In this document: one piece after another, positions 1 to 5,714 of the stretch
Numbering within the stretch: the stretch's first letter is position 1
How the letters are laid out: every line of letters starts with the position of its first letter
From: an uncultured Centipeda sp.
GTDB lineage: Bacteria; Bacillota; Negativicutes; Selenomonadales; Selenomonadaceae
Assembly: GCA_905372865.1 (NCBI GenBank)
Contig: CAJPQT010000037.1
Location: 1 to 6,407 of the forward strand
Direction: 5' to 3'
Length of the DNA stretch: 6,407 nt
Position numbers and translations under genes: made by a program
The notes under the pieces: model-generated
The model's database searches: none
What the model was told of the DNA's origin: nothing
The model's input: the letters and a program-made list of their open reading frames with translations, nothing else

Positions 1-65
1 TCAAGGACGTAAAGAAGACGATTGCCCGCATCAAGACCATTCAGCGCGAGCAGGCAAACGCCTAA
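1..65 (+). CDS. rpmC: 50S ribosomal protein L29, 3' end only
   Basis: Only the end of this gene is in the window. Reading from base 3, the last 20 codons give KDVKKTIARIKTIQREQANA, followed by a TAA stop at 63-65. The 'KKTIARIKTI' pattern with basic and hydrophobic alternation is the conserved C-terminal helix of L29, a small helical protein on the outside of the large subunit near the exit tunnel. Its place immediately before S17 is the standard S10-cluster order, which supports the call more than the short peptide alone. The start lies upstream of the window. Confidence 0.9.
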   Translation, partial: KDVKKTIARIKTIQREQANA

Positions 66-98
66 GATTCAGTTACGGACATTTTATTGATACGCAGG

Positions 99-105
99 AA
101 GGAGG
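99..105 (+). promoter_or_regulatory. Ribosome binding site of rpsQ
   Basis: AAGGAGG, a full match to the anti-Shine-Dalgarno core, ends 11 bases before ATG 117. It decides the rpsQ start: the open frame extends upstream to a TTG at 87, but that codon lies in front of this site and has none of its own. Confidence 0.8.
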
Positions 106-116
106 CTCATACACAC

Positions 117-374
117 ATGAGCGATAGAAACGTACGCAAAGTGAGAGTCGGCAAGGTCGTGTCCGACAAGATGGACAAGACCGTTGTCGTTGCTGTCGAG
201 GAGCTCGAGCAGCACAAGATGTATAAGAAACCGGTCAAGAAGACGGTGAAGTTCCACGCGCATGACGAGAAGAACGATGCGCACGTCGGCGACCGTGTAT
301 CCATCATGGAGACGCGTCCGCTCTCGAAGACGAAGCGCTGGCGCGTGGTCGAAGTCGTCGAGCGCGCGAAGTAA
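117..374 (+). CDS. rpsQ: 30S ribosomal protein S17
   Basis: S17 is a primary 16S rRNA binder with an OB fold in the lower body of the small subunit. The 85-residue product has the usual family length. The N-terminal strand 'RKVRVGKVVSDKMDKTVVV' (residues 7-25) is typical, and the S17 signature 'GDRVSIMETRPLSKTKRW' sits at residues 58-75. The ATG at 117 is chosen because it follows AAGGAGG at 99-105 and begins the family at its normal N-terminus; an upstream in-frame TTG at 87 would add ten unconserved residues. The 51-base gap from rpmC is the longest between genes in the window, and I see no clear promoter in it. The stop codon TAA (372-374) runs into the ribosome binding site of rplN. Confidence 0.97.
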   Translation: MSDRNVRKVRVGKVVSDKMDKTVVVAVEELEQHKMYKKPVKKTVKFHAHDEKNDAHVGDRVSIMETRPLSKTKRWRVVEVVERAK

Positions 375-389
375 GGAGGAACAAGATCA

Positions 390-758
390 ATGATACAGCA
401 GGAAACAATCCTGAATGTCGGCGATAACACAGGAGCGAAGGAAATCCTCTGCATTCGCGTACTGGGCGGCTCGTACCGCAAGTATGCCAACATCGGCGAC
501 ATCATCGTCGCCTCCGTCAAGGCAGCATCGCCGGGCGGCACGGTGAAGAAGGGCGACGTCGTCAAGGCGGTTGTCGTCCGCAGCGTTAAGGGTCTGCGCC
601 GTCCGGACGGGTCCTACATCCGCTTCGACGAGAATGCGGCCGTCATCATCAAGGACGACCACACGCCGCGCGGAACGCGTATTTTCGGACCTGTTGCACG
701 CGAACTGCGCGAGAAGGATTTCATGAAGATCGTCTCGCTCGCGCCCGAAGTTCTTTAA
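390..758 (+). CDS. rplN: 50S ribosomal protein L14
   Basis: L14 is one of the best conserved large-subunit proteins. It lies at the subunit interface, where it contacts 16S rRNA (bridge B5/B8 region) and is the docking site for the silencing factor RsfS in bacteria. The 122-residue length is exactly typical. It opens with MIQQETILNVGDNTGAKE (residues 1-18), which contains the conserved 'DNTGAKE' block, and has 'GTRIFGPVARELR' at residues 95-107, the family's C-terminal signature. The ATG start is preceded by AAGGAGGA at 373-380, nine bases away and overlapping the rpsQ stop, so the two genes are probably translationally linked. Nothing is truncated or unusual. Confidence 0.98.
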   Translation: MIQQETILNVGDNTGAKEILCIRVLGGSYRKYANIGDIIVASVKAASPGGTVKKGDVVKAVVVRSVKGLRRPDGSYIRFDENAAVIIKDDHTPRGTRIFGPVARELREKDFMKIVSLAPEVL

Positions 759-768
759 GGAGGAGGTG
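757..768 (+). promoter_or_regulatory. Ribosome binding site of rplX (TTG start)
   Basis: AAGGAGGAGGTG holds two overlapping Shine-Dalgarno cores and overlaps the rplN stop (756-758). The 3' copy, AGGAGGTG (761-768), ends five bases before TTG 774. This strong site supports a rare TTG start where no ATG or GTG is available. Confidence 0.8.
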
Positions 769-773
769 TTATT

Positions 774-1100
774 TTGTCGCTGGCAAAACTGAACGTCAAG
801 AAGGGCGATACGGTCGTCGTTCTTTCCGGTAAGGATAAGGGCAAGCAGGGCAAGGTTCTCGAGGCTCAGCCGAAGAAGGGCAAGGTCATCGTCGAGGGCG
901 TGAACAAGGTGAAGCGTCACACGAAGCCGAGCCAGAGCGCACCGCAGGGCGGGATCATCACGAAGGAAGCACCGCTCTTTGCTTCGAAGGTGCAGCTGGT
1001 CTGCCCAGCATGCGGCAAGGCGACGCGCGTTGCCCACCGCATCATCGGCGAGCGCAAGGTGCGCGCCTGCAAGAAGTGCGGCGAGCCCATCGAGCAGTAA
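774..1100 (+). CDS. rplX: 50S ribosomal protein L24, zinc-ribbon (four-Cys) form
   Basis: L24 is an assembly initiator of the large subunit that binds the 5' region of 23S rRNA and sits near the tunnel exit. The 108-residue product has the KOW motif at about residues 8-34 ('KKGDTVVVLSGKDKGKQGKV') and the conserved 'EGVNKVKRHTKPSQSAPQGG' block at 41-60. The C-terminal part carries two CxxC pairs: Cys77/Cys80 ('CPACGK') and Cys99/Cys102 ('CKKCGE'). This is a plausible zinc knuckle, as in the Thermus L24 I recall; Bacillus subtilis L24 lacks these cysteines. The start is TTG at 774, because no other methionine-type codon gives the conserved N-terminus and a strong ribosome binding site lies just upstream. 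Zinc binding is inferred from the spacing. Confidence 0.97.
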   Translation: MSLAKLNVKKGDTVVVLSGKDKGKQGKVLEAQPKKGKVIVEGVNKVKRHTKPSQSAPQGGIITKEAPLFASKVQLVCPACGKATRVAHRIIGERKVRACKKCGEPIEQ

Positions 1101-1110
1101 GATTCGCGGA

Positions 1111-1117
1111 AAGGAGG
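1111..1117 (+). promoter_or_regulatory. Ribosome binding site of rplE (GTG start)
   Basis: AAGGAGG ends ten bases before GTG 1128. The rplE frame is the same as that of rplX and is closed by the rplX TAA at 1098-1100. GTG 1128 is the first start-type codon after it, so this site fixes the start of L5. Confidence 0.75.
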
Positions 1118-1127
1118 AATACGCAAA

Positions 1128-1667
1128 GTGGAAAGACTTAAGGAAAAGTATCAGAAGGAAGTTGCACCGGCTCTGACCGAAAAGTTCGGCTATAAGAATG
1201 TCATGCAGCTCCCGAAGGTCGAGAAGGTCATCATCAACATGGGTGTGGGTGAAGCCGTCGGCAACCCTAAGGCACTCGATGCCGCTGTGACGGATCTCAC
1301 CGCCATCGCAGGGCAGAAGCCCCAGCTCACGCGTGCGAAGAAGTCGCTTGCCGCGTGGAAGCTCCGCGAGGGCATGCCGATCGGCTGCAAGGTGACGCTG
1401 CGCGGCACGCGTATGTATCAGTTCCTCGACAAGTTCATGAATGTCGCACTTCCGCGCGTCCGCGATTTCCGCGGGGTTAGCGAGAAGGCGTTCGACGGCC
1501 GCGGCAACTATGCTGTGGGTCTGCGCGAGCAGCTCATTTTCCCCGAAATTGACTACGACAAGATCGACAAGATTCGCGGCATGAACATCGTCATCGTTAC
1601 GAGCGCGCATACGGACGAAGAGGCAAAAGAGCTCCTCCGTCTTATGGGTATGCCGTTCCGCGCGTAA
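1128..1667 (+). CDS. rplE: 50S ribosomal protein L5
   Basis: L5 binds 5S rRNA with L18 to form the central protuberance and contacts S13 and the P-site tRNA. The 179-residue protein has the full family length. Recognisable blocks are 'LPKVEKVIINMGVGEA' at residues 28-43 (the L5 signature), 'KLREGMPIGCKVTLRG' at 78-93, 'LPRVRDFRGVSEKAFDGRGN' at 108-127, and 'REQLIFPEIDYDKIDKIRGM' at 133-152. The start is GTG; the N-terminus 'MERLKEKYQKEV' agrees with other L5 proteins and no ATG fits. It follows rplX after 27 bases. In E. coli the start of rplE is where S8 represses the spc operon; I could not recognise a comparable S8-binding hairpin here. Confidence 0.98.
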   Translation: MERLKEKYQKEVAPALTEKFGYKNVMQLPKVEKVIINMGVGEAVGNPKALDAAVTDLTAIAGQKPQLTRAKKSLAAWKLREGMPIGCKVTLRGTRMYQFLDKFMNVALPRVRDFRGVSEKAFDGRGNYAVGLREQLIFPEIDYDKIDKIRGMNIVIVTSAHTDEEAKELLRLMGMPFRA

Positions 1668-1673
1668 CGGGCT

Positions 1674-1680
1674 AGGAGGA
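1674..1680 (+). promoter_or_regulatory. Ribosome binding site of rpsZ (GTG start)
   Basis: AGGAGGA ends six bases before GTG 1687, in the 19-base gap after the rplE stop. The strong match and good spacing support the GTG start, which gives the normal MAKKAMIEK N-terminus of short S14. Confidence 0.75.
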
Positions 1681-1686
1681 ACAACT

Positions 1687-1872
1687 GTGGCAAAGAAGGC
1701 AATGATTGAGAAGTGGAGCAAAGAGCCCAAGTTCTCGACACGCAAGTATAACCGCTGCAAGATCTGCGGACGTCCGCACGGCTACATCCGCAAGTTCGAT
1801 ATGTGCCGTATCTGCTTCCGTGAGCAGAGTTACAAGGGCGCCATCCCTGGTGTAACGAAGGCAAGCTGGTAA
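1687..1872 (+). CDS. rpsZ: 30S ribosomal protein S14, type Z (zinc-binding)
   Basis: S14 is a small late-assembling protein of the 30S head, next to S3, S10 and S19. The 61-residue length marks the short zinc form rather than the roughly 90 to 100-residue cysteine-free form. The four zinc ligands are Cys24, Cys27, Cys40 and Cys43 in a CxxC-x12-CxxC arrangement ('CKICGRPHGYIRKFDMCRIC', residues 24-43). The C-terminal 'GAIPGVTKASW' is the usual ending of this form. Position between L5 and S8 is standard. Many Firmicutes carry a second, zinc-independent S14 elsewhere that replaces this one under zinc starvation; whether this genome does cannot be seen here. The symbols rpsN or rpsN1 are also used for this gene. 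Confidence 0.98.
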   Translation: MAKKAMIEKWSKEPKFSTRKYNRCKICGRPHGYIRKFDMCRICFREQSYKGAIPGVTKASW

Positions 1873-1899
1873 GACAAACACAAAGGAGGATATCGATTC

Positions 1900-2298
1900 A
1901 TGGCAATGACTGATCCTATTGCAGATATGCTGACCCGCATCCGCAACGCGAACTCGGTCTACCACGAGAGCGTCGCAATCCCGGGGTCAAAGGTCAAGAC
2001 CGCGATTGCAGAGGTCTTGAAAAAAGAAGGCTTCATCAAGGATTATACCTTCAAAGAGGACGGCAAGCAGGGCGTTCTCACCGTCACGCTGAAGTATGGA
2101 GCAAAGCGTGAACATGTTATCTCCGGCCTAAAGCGCGTCTCGAAACCCGGACTGCGCCAGTATGCAAAGCACGATGCACTCCCGCGTGTCTACGGCGGCC
2201 TCGGCATCTCCGTGATCTCCACATCGAAGGGGATCATGAGCGACAAGGATGCACGCAAGGCAGGTCTCGGCGGCGAAGTGCTCGCATTCGTATGGTAA
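1900..2298 (+). CDS. rpsH: 30S ribosomal protein S8
   Basis: S8 is a primary binder of the central domain of 16S rRNA (helix 21 region) and in E. coli the translational repressor of the spc operon. The 132-residue product is full length. It begins 'MAMTDPIADMLTRIRNAN' (residues 1-18), the highly conserved first helix, and ends with 'GGLGISVISTSKGIMSDKDA' (99-118) and 'GLGGEVLAFVW' (122-132), the family's RNA-binding C-terminal domain. Two in-frame ATG codons occur, at 1900 and 1906. I choose 1900, because AAGGAGG at 1883-1889 is ten bases before it and the MxMTDPIADM form is common; the alternative would shorten the protein by two residues. Confidence 0.98.
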   Translation: MAMTDPIADMLTRIRNANSVYHESVAIPGSKVKTAIAEVLKKEGFIKDYTFKEDGKQGVLTVTLKYGAKREHVISGLKRVSKPGLRQYAKHDALPRVYGGLGISVISTSKGIMSDKDARKAGLGGEVLAFVW

Positions 2299-2307
2299 TG
2301 CACAGGC

Positions 2308-2315
2308 AGGAGGTG
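2308..2315 (+). promoter_or_regulatory. Ribosome binding site of rplF
   Basis: AGGAGGTG is a perfect anti-Shine-Dalgarno match that ends five bases before ATG 2321. It decides the rplF start, since the open frame continues upstream through the end of rpsH to an ATG at 2249 that would give 24 extra, unconserved residues. Confidence 0.85.
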
Positions 2316-2320
2316 TAAGA

Positions 2321-2872
2321 ATGTCAAGAATTGGAAGAGCACCGATTGACATCCCGTCCGGCGTTACCGTCACGGTCGGTGCGGATAATCTCGTGAAGGT
2401 CAAAGGCCCGAAGGGCGAGCTTTCACGCGTCATCCATCCGGATATGAAAATCACCGTCGAGGGCGCGGTCGTTACGGTCGCACGTCCCTCCGACGATAAA
2501 CAGCACAGGTCGCTGCACGGCCTTTCCCGCAGCCTCATCCACAACATGGTGGTCGGCGTGTCGGAAGGTTTTACAAAGACTCTTGAAATCAGCGGCGTCG
2601 GCTACCGCGCGGCCAAGCAGGGCAAGAACCTCAATCTCTCGCTCGGCTTCTCGCATCCCGTGATCGTCGAACCGCCCGAGGGCATCACGTTCGAGTGCCC
2701 CTCGGCAACCGTGATCACGATCTCCGGCATCAACAAGGAGACCGTCGGTCAGACCGCCGCAGAGATTCGCGCCCATCGTCAGCCCGAGCCGTATAAGGGC
2801 AAGGGCATCAAGTACGCCGGAGAGCATGTCCGCCGCAAAGAGGGCAAAGCCGGCGCGAAGGGCAAGAAATAA
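2321..2872 (+). CDS. rplF: 50S ribosomal protein L6
   Basis: L6 lies at the base of the L7/L12 stalk by the sarcin-ricin loop and the factor-binding site. The protein is 183 residues with two tandem copies of the L6 fold. The first covers about residues 1-82, starting 'MSRIGRAPIDIPSGVTV', with 'KGPKGELSR' at 28-36. The second covers about 83-170, with 'EISGVGYRAAKQGKNLNLSL' at 89-108. The family signature 'PEPYKGKGIKYAGE' is at 155-168, and a lysine-rich tail ends the protein. Length fits the bacterial family (about 177-184). The start is ATG 2321; a longer reading from 2249 would overlap rpsH by 50 bases and is rejected. Confidence 0.98.
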   Translation: MSRIGRAPIDIPSGVTVTVGADNLVKVKGPKGELSRVIHPDMKITVEGAVVTVARPSDDKQHRSLHGLSRSLIHNMVVGVSEGFTKTLEISGVGYRAAKQGKNLNLSLGFSHPVIVEPPEGITFECPSATVITISGINKETVGQTAAEIRAHRQPEPYKGKGIKYAGEHVRRKEGKAGAKGKK

Positions 2873-2893
2873 GAAGGAGAGGAGTGACACTCT

Positions 2894-3253
2894 GTGCTTA
2901 TCAAACAGGATAAGAATAAGGCGCGTCAGAAGCGCCATCTGCGTGTGCGCAACCATATTGCGGGCACAGCTGCGCGTCCGCGTCTCAACGTGTTCCGCAG
3001 CCTCAAGAACATCTACGCACAGATCATTGATGATGAAAAGGGCGTGACGCTCGTCTCCGCGAGCTCCAAGGACAAGGATTTCGCGCAGTACGGCGGCAAT
3101 GTTGCGGCGGCAAAACTCATCGGCGAGGCTGTTGCAAAGCGCGCCCTCGAAAAGGGCATCACCGAGGTCGTCTTTGATCGCGGCGGCTACATTTACCATG
3201 GCCGCGTTGCTGCTCTCGCCGAGGCGGCACGCGAAGCCGGACTCAAATTCTAA
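2894..3253 (+). CDS. rplR: 50S ribosomal protein L18
   Basis: L18 binds 5S rRNA and, with L5, anchors it in the central protuberance. The 119-residue protein has the basic N-terminal tail ('KNKARQKRHLRVRNHIAGT', residues 7-25), then 'ARPRLNVFRSLKNIYAQIID' at 27-46, both typical of L18. It ends with 'VFDRGGYIYHGRVAALAEAA' (93-112) and 'REAGLKF', the usual C-terminus. The start is GTG at 2894. An in-frame TGA at 2885-2887 lies just upstream, so GTG is the first start-type codon available. Purine-rich sites AAGGAG (2874-2879) and GGAG (2881-2884) precede it, the latter nine bases away. No internal methionine gives an alternative start. Confidence 0.97.
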   Translation: MLIKQDKNKARQKRHLRVRNHIAGTAARPRLNVFRSLKNIYAQIIDDEKGVTLVSASSKDKDFAQYGGNVAAAKLIGEAVAKRALEKGITEVVFDRGGYIYHGRVAALAEAAREAGLKF

Positions 3254-3265
3254 AGGAGGGAAAGC

Positions 3266-3772
3266 ATGGCTAGACATAACGAAAACGAGACGCCGGAGTT
3301 TGAGGAGCGTGTCGTATTCATCAACCGCGTATCGAAGGTTGTCAAGGGCGGCCGCCGTTCCTCCTTCAGCGCATTGGTTGTTGTTGGCAACAAGAAGGGC
3401 AAAGTCGGTGTCGGACTCGGCAAAGCGGCAGAAGTCCCCGAAGCGATCCGCAAGGGCGTAGAGGATGCCAAAAAGAGCCTCATCGAAGTGCCTCTGCGCG
3501 AAGAGCGCACGATCACGCATGAGATCACGGGGATTTTTGGTGCCGGCCGCGTGCTCCTAAAGCCCGCCGCCAAAGGTACCGGTGTCATCGCCGGCGGTCC
3601 TGCGCGTGCGGTGCTCGAGCTTGCGGGCGTCCGCGACATCCTCACGAAGTCGCTCGGCTCGTCCAACCCGAACAACATGGTGCGCGCCACGATGGAAGGC
3701 CTCCTCGGGCTTAAGAGCCCGGCGGAGGTTGCGGCTCTGCGCGGCAAATCCGTGGCTGAGATCTTTGGCTGA
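3266..3772 (+). CDS. rpsE: 30S ribosomal protein S5
   Basis: S5 helps form the mRNA entry channel with S3 and S4 and affects decoding accuracy; changes in its N-terminal loop give spectinomycin resistance in E. coli. The protein is 168 residues. The double-stranded-RNA-binding-like N-domain runs from about residue 12 to 80, with 'RVSKVVKGGRRSSFSALVVV' at 21-40 and 'GKVGVGLGKAAEVPEAIRKG' at 45-64. The C-domain has 'GTGVIAGGPARAVLELAGV' at 104-122 and 'SLGSSNPNNMVRATMEGL' at 129-146. In the loop, 'VKGGR' (26-30) appears in wild-type form. AAAGGAGGG (3252-3260) overlaps the rplR stop and precedes the ATG by five bases. The TGA stop is followed directly by an in-frame TAA. Confidence 0.98.
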   Translation: MARHNENETPEFEERVVFINRVSKVVKGGRRSSFSALVVVGNKKGKVGVGLGKAAEVPEAIRKGVEDAKKSLIEVPLREERTITHEITGIFGAGRVLLKPAAKGTGVIAGGPARAVLELAGVRDILTKSLGSSNPNNMVRATMEGLLGLKSPAEVAALRGKSVAEIFG

Positions 3773-3787
3773 TAAGGAGAAACGAAC

Positions 3788-3973
3788 ATGGCAAAAGTCA
3801 GAGTTACCTTGACCCGAAGCCTGATCGGTCGTCCTGAGACACAGCGAAAGACCGTGAAGTCCCTCGGGCTCCATAAGCGCAATTCCGTAAAAGAGCTTCC
3901 CGACACGCCCGCCGTGCGTGGACAGCTTCATAAAGTCTCCCACCTCATCACGGTGGAAGAGATCGCAGACTGA
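3788..3973 (+). CDS. rpmD: 50S ribosomal protein L30
   Basis: L30 is a small ferredoxin-like-fold protein on the large subunit near 5S rRNA and 23S domain II. The 61-residue length is right for the bacterial family. The sequence shows 'VTLTRSLIGRPETQRKTVKS' (residues 6-25), 'LGLHKRNSVKELPDTPAVRG' (26-45), and a final strand 'VSHLITVEEI' (50-59), all in family order. Its RBS, AAGGAGA at 3774-3780, lies among the stop codons of rpsE, seven bases before the ATG. The gene sits between S5 and L15 as in most bacteria. rpmD is absent from some lineages, so its presence is mildly informative, but nothing in it is odd. Confidence 0.97.
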   Translation: MAKVRVTLTRSLIGRPETQRKTVKSLGLHKRNSVKELPDTPAVRGQLHKVSHLITVEEIAD

Positions 3974-3993
3974 AGAGGGGAGGCTAAGAATCT

Positions 3994-4437
3994 ATGAAAC
4001 TGCATGAACTACAGCCTGCCGAAGGTTCGAAGAAGACGCGCAAGCGCGTCGGACGCGGCATCGGCTCCGGACTCGGAAAGACGTCCGGCCGCGGCATGAA
4101 GGGGCAGAAGGCGCGCTCCGGCGGCGGCGTCCGCACCGGATTTGAAGGCGGTCAGATGCCTCTCTATCGCCGTCTCCCGAAGCGCGGCTTCAAGAACATC
4201 TGGGCAAAGACCTTTGCCGAGGTGAACGTCGGAAGCCTGAACTGCTTCGAGGACGGAGCGACGGTCGATCCCGTTGCACTCATCGAGGCGGGCATCCTCA
4301 AGAATGTCCGTGACGGCATCCGCATCCTCGGCGACGGCGAGCTTACGGCGAAGAACCTCACCGTTCGCGCACAGGGCTTTACGCAGGGCGCGGCAGAGAA
4401 AATCGCAGCGGCAGGCGGCAAAGTCGAGGTGATCTAA
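3994..4437 (+). CDS. rplO: 50S ribosomal protein L15
   Basis: L15 is a late-assembling large-subunit protein whose long, unfolded N-terminal arm threads into 23S rRNA. The 147-residue product has that glycine- and arginine-rich arm: 'KKTRKRVGRGIGSGLGKTSG' at residues 13-32 and 'GRGMKGQKARSGGGVRTGFE' at 32-51, followed by 'GGQMPLYRRLPKRGFKN' at 52-68. The globular C-domain carries the L15 signature region 'ILGDGELTAKNLTVRAQGFT' (111-130) and ends 'AAGGKVEVI'. GGGGAGG at 3977-3983 is ten bases before the ATG. The final codons contain the ribosome binding site of secY, and the secY start is one base past the TAA, so translation of the two is almost certainly coupled. Confidence 0.98.
   Translation: MKLHELQPAEGSKKTRKRVGRGIGSGLGKTSGRGMKGQKARSGGGVRTGFEGGQMPLYRRLPKRGFKNIWAKTFAEVNVGSLNCFEDGATVDPVALIEAGILKNVRDGIRILGDGELTAKNLTVRAQGFTQGAAEKIAAAGGKVEVI
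4426..4434 (+). promoter_or_regulatory. Ribosome binding site of secY inside the rplO end
   Basis: GAGGTGATC encodes the last three residues of L15 (Glu-Val-Ile). It also matches nine consecutive bases of the expected complement of the 16S rRNA 3' end (AAAGGAGGTGATCC). The GAGG core ends nine bases before GTG 4439, so this site supports that start and points to coupling of secY to rplO. Confidence 0.75.
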
Positions 4438-4438
4438 G

Positions 4439-5698
4439 GTGCTCCAAGCCCTTGGAAACATCTTCCAGATCCCGGAACTGCGGCAGAAGATTGTATTCAC
4501 GCTCATCATGTTCGCCGTGTTCCGCATGGGGACGCACATCCCTGTGCCCGGCGTCGATCCGACGGCGATCGAGCAGCTCTTTGCACAGGGAACCCTGTTC
4601 GGACTCCTCGACCTCTTTTCGGGCGGAGCGTTCAGCAAGTTCTCCATCTTTGCGATGAGCATCACGCCCTACATCAACGCTGCCATCATCATACAGCTGC
4701 TCAACGTCGTTGTACCGACGCTCGAGCAGTGGTCGAAGGAAGGCGCGGAGGGGCATAAGAAGACAACGAAGGTCACGCGGTACCTCACGGTGGCACTCGC
4801 GTTCTTTCAGGCGATCGGTATGTCGATCGGTCTCAAGAGTGCGATTCTCAACCCGAGTCCCGTGAACATCCTTATCATTGCGATTACGCTCACGGCGGGC
4901 ACGGTGTTCCTTATGTGGCTGGGCGAGCAGATTACGGCGAATGGTGTCGGCAATGGGATCTCTCTGATCATCTTTGCCGGTATCGTTGCGGCGCTGCCGA
5001 AGAACATCGGCACGATCTACGCCTATGTCAAGGCGGGCACGATCAGCTACTTCAGCGTGTTCGCGTTTGCCGTCATTGCACTCGCGATGATTGTCTTCGT
5101 CATACACATCGAGACGGGCTTCCGCCGCGTCCCGATCACGTATGCGAAGCGTCTCGTCGGCGGGCGCGTGGGCAGCAGCGGGCACTCGAGCCACATTCCG
5201 TTCAAGGTCAATCAGGCGGGCGTGATCCCGATTATCTTTGCCTCGTCGGTGCTCATGTTCCCGATCACGGTCGCGCAGTTCATCGACGTGCCGTGGGTCA
5301 AGACGGCGGCGGCGTATCTCGAGTGGGGCAAACCGCTTCAGACCACGCTCTACGTCCTCATGATCATCTTCTTCACCTACTTCTACACTTCGGTGACAGT
5401 GAAGATCCCGGATATGGCAGACAATCTCAAGAAATACGGTGGTTTTGTGCCGGGGCTCAGACCCGGACAGGCGACGGCGGATTATCTTGACTACGTGCTG
5501 ACGCGCATTACGCTCGCGGGGGCATTCTTCCTCGCATTCATCGCTGTGCTGCCGAACATGGTGGCGGGCGCGACGAACATTCAGGGCGTGTACTTCGGTG
5601 GCACGGCGCTGCTCATCGTCGTCGGCGTTGCGCTGCAGACCATGAAGCAGATCGAGTCGATGGTCGTCATGCGCCACTACGAAGGCTTTATGAAATAA
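4439..5698 (+). CDS. secY: Preprotein translocase subunit SecY
   Basis: SecY is the membrane channel of the Sec system; with SecE and SecG it receives nascent chains from the ribosome or SecA. The 419-residue protein shows ten hydrophobic spans at roughly residues 17-37, 66-90, 113-131, 142-161, 170-187, 203-224, 261-281, 303-322, 356-373 and 385-401. Signature 1 is 'IFAMSITPYINAAIIIQLL' (70-88), just after the plug region, and signature 2 is 'WLGEQITANGVGNGISLI' (160-177). The cytosolic loop 'GFVPGLRPGQAT' (335-346) keeps Arg341, equivalent to E. coli Arg357, needed for SecA-driven transport. GTG 4439 is the first start after an in-frame TGA at 4430-4432; the next methionine, residue 24, would cut into the first span. 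Confidence 0.98.
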   Translation: MLQALGNIFQIPELRQKIVFTLIMFAVFRMGTHIPVPGVDPTAIEQLFAQGTLFGLLDLFSGGAFSKFSIFAMSITPYINAAIIIQLLNVVVPTLEQWSKEGAEGHKKTTKVTRYLTVALAFFQAIGMSIGLKSAILNPSPVNILIIAITLTAGTVFLMWLGEQITANGVGNGISLIIFAGIVAALPKNIGTIYAYVKAGTISYFSVFAFAVIALAMIVFVIHIETGFRRVPITYAKRLVGGRVGSSGHSSHIPFKVNQAGVIPIIFASSVLMFPITVAQFIDVPWVKTAAAYLEWGKPLQTTLYVLMIIFFTYFYTSVTVKIPDMADNLKKYGGFVPGLRPGQATADYLDYVLTRITLAGAFFLAFIAVLPNMVAGATNIQGVYFGGTALLIVVGVALQTMKQIESMVVMRHYEGFMK

Positions 5699-5714
5699 AC
5701 CAAAGGAGATCACC

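Noticed and set aside
87..116. Upstream extension of rpsQ from TTG 87.
   Set aside because: It lacks a ribosome binding site and would encode the AAGGAGG element itself; ATG 117 gives the usual S17 N-terminus.
66..116. Possible internal promoter in the 51-base rpmC-rpsQ gap.
   Set aside because: An AT-richer patch (ATTTTATTGATA) is present, but no TTGACA-like and TATAAT-like pair at 16-18 base spacing could be made out.
387..1760. A 457-codon minus-strand open frame opposite rplN, rplX, rplE and the start of rpsZ.
   Set aside because: Same kind of compositional shadow: low-complexity Leu/Arg/Asp/Ala-rich product crossing several conserved plus-strand genes and their ribosome binding sites.
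2249..2320. Upstream extension of rplF by 24 codons from ATG 2249.
   Set aside because: It overlaps rpsH, the extra residues do not resemble L6, and a perfect AGGAGGTG sits right before ATG 2321.
2423..3520. A 365-codon minus-strand open frame opposite rplF, rplR and rpsE.
   Set aside because: No recognisable family, and it is fully overlapped by three certain ribosomal-protein genes. Explained by base composition.
4915..5490. A 191-codon plus-strand frame inside secY.
   Set aside because: Out of frame with a certain secY reading. The product is an Arg/His/Gly-rich shadow without motifs.
5699..5714. Possible terminator or operon boundary between secY and adk.
   Set aside because: The gap is only 16 bases, holds the adk ribosome binding site, and has no hairpin or T-run.
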